Shown here piece after piece: positions 47,496 through 49,641 of a stretch of DNA of 49,641 nucleotides (positions are counted from its first letter, which is position 1; every line of letters begins with the position of its first letter). The position numbers were made by a program, and so were the translations under genes. The stretch covers positions 1-49,641 of the forward strand of contig JAFRUI010000007.1 in the NCBI GenBank assembly GCA_017438945.1. Reading direction: 5' to 3'. A model generated the notes under the pieces. The model did not search any database and was not told the origin of the DNA. It worked only from the letters and a program-made list of their open reading frames with translations. This stretch comes from Bacteroidales bacterium (GTDB taxonomy: Bacteria > Bacteroidota > Bacteroidia > Bacteroidales > WCHB1-69).

Positions 47496-49641
47496 TCACT
47501 TACAATTAACAACGACTTTTTTCGTGACAGATTGTTTAGTGTCGAATATAATTTTCACTAGATATTGACCGGATGCATACCGGGAGACATCCACTTGCTG
47601 CAGGTCGTTGATAATATTTTCTTTGGAGTAAACTATCTGACCGTCAGTATTATAAATGTAAATTTCTCGCATATTCTCGCCTTTGATATTGAGAAGCGCG
47701 TGTGCCGGGTTCGGGAAAATCACCACGTTTGCTGTTTCAATGGCCGGAATGCCGTCGTTGTTCAACACGGTGAGGATGAGGTGCACGGTGCTGTCGCAGC
47801 CCGCCTCTGTCGTGCCGGCAAGGTCATACGTGAAAGTGCCAACTTCTTCCGGCGTGATTTGGAAATCACCGAGGGTGTATTCGTGCTGACGCACAGCCGT
47901 GTCGTAAATGGTGATGTCGAACGACGGGTTGATGGTGAGATGCAGCGTCACCACAGAGTCACAACCGTTGACATTCGTGAAGATCCGTGTGTAGTCGCCG
48001 GATTCCGTGAAGGTATCACCGTTCCACGTGTATCCGTCGCAAGTCACATATGTGAAATCGGTGCTGTCAACGCTCAGTACCGTTAAGGTCAGCGAAATCA
48101 CGCTATCGCAGCCGTGGACAGACTGCAATGTGTGGGTGTAGGTTCCCGCGGTGGTGAGCGTCTGCCCGAAGAAGTTGTAGCTGCCGCCGTCGCAGATTTC
48201 AGCGGTGATGGGCGTGTTGAAGACAGGGTTGACCGTCAACGTCAAGGTGATGACGCTGTCACATCCGTGAACGCTTTGCAGCGTGTGGGTGTAGGTTCCC
48301 GCGGTGGTGAGCGTCTGCCCGAAGAAGTTGTAGCTGCCGCCCTCGCAGATCTCCGCGGTGAGGGGCGTGTTGAGGACGGGATTGACCGTCAGCGTCAACG
48401 ATATCACGCTGTCGCAACCGTGGACGCTTTGCAGGGTGTGGGTGTATGTACCTGCTGTGGTGAGTGTCTGCCCGAAGAAGTCGTAGCTACTGCCGTCGCA
48501 GATCTCGGCGGTGATGGGCGTGTTGAAGACAGGGTTGACCGTCAACGTCAAGGTGATCACGCTGTCACATCCGTGAACGGACTGTAACGTGTGCGTATAA
48601 GTTCCCGCTGTGGTAAGCGTCTGCCCGAAGAAGTTGTAGCTGCCGCCGTCGCAGATCTCGGCGGTGATGGGCGTGTTGAAGACAGGGTTGACCGTCAACG
48701 TCAAGGTGATCACGCTGTCACATCCGTGAACGGACTGTAACGTGTGCGTATAAGTTCCCGCTGTGGTAAGAGTTTGCCCGAAGAAGTTGTAGCTGCCGCC
48801 TTCGCAGATTTCAGCGGAGAGGGGCGTGTTGAGGACGGGGTTCACGGAAAGCGTCAGGGTAATGACGCTGTCGCAACCGTGGATGGTTTGCAGGGTGTGG
48901 GTGTACGTTCCTGCCGTGGTGAGCGTCTGTCCGAAGAAGTTGTAGATGCCGCCGTCGCAGATTTCAGCGGAAATTGGTGTGTTGAAAACGGGGTTGACCG
49001 TCAGCGTCAACGAAATCACGCTGTCGCAACCGTGGACGCTTTGCAGGGTGTGGGTGTATGTACCCGCTGTGGTGAGTGTCTGTCCGAAGAAGTCGTAGCT
49101 ACCGCCGTCGCAGATCTCAGCGGTGATCGGTGTGTTGAAGACGGGGTTCACGGAAAGCGTCAGGGTAATTACGCTGTCGCAACCGTGAATGCTCTGCAGG
49201 GTGTGGGTGTATGTACCCGCGGTGGTAAGAGTTTGCCCGAAGAAGTTGTAGCTGCTTCCATCGCAAATCTCGGTGGTGATGGACGTGTTGAAAACAGAAC
49301 TCACGGACAGTGTCAAGGTGATGACGCTGTCGCAACCGTGAATGCTCTGCAGGGTGTGGGTGTATGTTCCCGCTGTAGTGAGTGTTTGCCCGAAGAAGTT
49401 GTAGCTACCGCCGTCGCAGATCTCCGCGGTGAGAGGCGTGTTGAAGACAGGGTTGACCGTCAACGTCAAAGTGATGACGCTGTCGCAACCGTGAATGCTC
49501 TGCAGGGTGTGGGTGTATGTACCCGCGGTGGTGAGTGTCTGCCCGAAGAAGTCGTAGCTACCGCCTTCGCAGATCTCAGCGGTGATCGGTGTGTTGAAGA
49601 CGGGGTTCACGGAAAGCGTCAGGGTCATTACGCTGTCGCAA
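47496..49641 (-). CDS. T9SS-exported protein with ten 51-residue repeats (N-terminus cut by window edge)
   Basis: The frame is open through the right edge, so the N-terminus is missing; at least 714 residues are visible. Ten near-identical 51-residue units, each with FNTPITAEICDGGSYNFFG and then AGTYTHTLQSIHGCDSVI, are followed by two diverged units (starting VDSTDFTYVTCDGYTW and FDITIYDTAVRQHEY). Each unit has two Cys that could pair. The C-terminus is a type IX secretion sorting domain: VVIFPNPAHALLNIKG, REIYIYNTDGQIVYS and SGQYLVKIIFDTKQSVTKKV. It is a large surface or secreted adhesin-like protein; the ligand is unknown. Its DNA repeats are so alike that copy number probably varies between strains. 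Confidence 0.9.
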   Translation of the reverse strand, partial: CDSVMTLTLSVNPVFNTPITAEICEGGSYDFFGQTLTTAGTYTHTLQSIHGCDSVITLTLTVNPVFNTPLTAEICDGGSYNFFGQTLTTAGTYTHTLQSIHGCDSVITLTLSVSSVFNTSITTEICDGSSYNFFGQTLTTAGTYTHTLQSIHGCDSVITLTLSVNPVFNTPITAEICDGGSYDFFGQTLTTAGTYTHTLQSVHGCDSVISLTLTVNPVFNTPISAEICDGGIYNFFGQTLTTAGTYTHTLQTIHGCDSVITLTLSVNPVLNTPLSAEICEGGSYNFFGQTLTTAGTYTHTLQSVHGCDSVITLTLTVNPVFNTPITAEICDGGSYNFFGQTLTTAGTYTHTLQSVHGCDSVITLTLTVNPVFNTPITAEICDGSSYDFFGQTLTTAGTYTHTLQSVHGCDSVISLTLTVNPVLNTPLTAEICEGGSYNFFGQTLTTAGTYTHTLQSVHGCDSVITLTLTVNPVFNTPITAEICDGGSYNFFGQTLTTAGTYTHTLQSVHGCDSVISLTLTVLSVDSTDFTYVTCDGYTWNGDTFTESGDYTRIFTNVNGCDSVVTLHLTINPSFDITIYDTAVRQHEYTLGDFQITPEEVGTFTYDLAGTTEAGCDSTVHLILTVLNNDGIPAIETANVVIFPNPAHALLNIKGENMREIYIYNTDGQIVYSKENIINDLQQVDVSRYASGQYLVKIIFDTKQSVTKKVVVNCK
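48112..49641 (-). repeat. Tandem 153-base repeat array within the T9SS gene
   Basis: Ten units with a period of exactly 153 bases (51 codons) are seen up to the window edge. Units differ by scattered, mostly synonymous substitutions and by a few residues such as I/L, D/E and N/D; no indels are seen. Confidence 0.93.

Noticed and set aside
48112-49641. Regular 153-base repeats considered as a CRISPR array
   Set aside because: The repeats are translated without interruption, have no unique spacers and end in a T9SS protein.
1-49641. tRNA, rRNA, transposase, integrase or phage genes
   Set aside because: None were recognised by eye on either strand; a covariance-model search would be needed to exclude small RNAs.

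Overview
The window looks like a chromosomal segment of a Bacteroidota bacterium, most likely order Bacteroidales. Reasons: nearly every transcription unit is preceded by the phylum-specific -7 box TAnnTTTGC; there are many short-signal lipoproteins and secreted proteins (MKK... starts); two proteins carry FISUMP (TIGR02145-type) domains; one protein has a type IX secretion (T9SS) C-terminal sorting domain; PurL is the long single-chain form. I cannot name a genus. No tRNA, rRNA, transposase, phage gene or CRISPR array was recognised.

Layout. (1) 1-7.9 kb: a truncated BNR-repeat secreted protein, a lipoprotein flavodoxin, a DgkA-type lipid kinase divergent from a DUF6794-like secreted protein, then a probable guaD / EamA transporter / alpha-beta hydrolase operon whose last gene has an apparent one-base frameshift near its end. 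(2) 7.9-12.6 kb: a tightly coupled three-gene plus-strand operon of two secreted SGNH-type proteins and an MBOAT acyltransferase, the architecture of extracytoplasmic polysaccharide O-acetylation systems. (3) 12.5-14.2 kb: an accessory island. The last 160 bp of the MBOAT gene occur twice (158/160 identical, both differences silent), and between the copies lie a GNAT acetyltransferase with a 52-residue partner (candidate toxin-antitoxin pair) and gene debris; the second copy is fused in frame to an unrelated N-terminus. (4) 14.3-18.7 kb: a broken small secreted gene, a FISUMP lipoprotein, another lipoprotein and an ECF sigma operon (sigma / single-TM protein / secreted protein / lipoprotein) in which each gene overlaps the next by 1-4 bases. 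(5) 18.8-25.3 kb: threonine aldolase, a second FISUMP protein with an internal T9SS-tail-like domain, a NAGPA-type phosphodiester glycosidase, a GlsB-like membrane protein, RecQ and a BFN/DUF151 protein. (6) 25.4-36.5 kb: purL, a HicAB module, a prolyl oligopeptidase lipoprotein, a PIN toxin with a 38-residue partner, a BaiN-like flavoprotein overlapping gmk, an SDR and a metallo-beta-lactamase-fold lipoprotein. (7) 36.5-39 kb: a Pif1-like helicase. (8) 39.1-45 kb: thirteen ribosomal protein genes, rplV to rpsE, an internal slice of the S10-spc cluster with its own promoter and terminator but without its usual neighbours at either end. (9) 45-49.6 kb: a GxxExxY protein flanked by short inverted repeats, a MuiA/DUF4139 protein, and a T9SS-exported protein with ten near-identical 51-residue repeats running off the right edge.

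Most worth a second look: the duplicated MBOAT end with its GNAT pair; the detached ribosomal operon, whose promoter-side break is next to the repeat-flanked GxxExxY gene; the ECF operon whose two exported products share a motif; and the small partners of the GNAT and PIN proteins.
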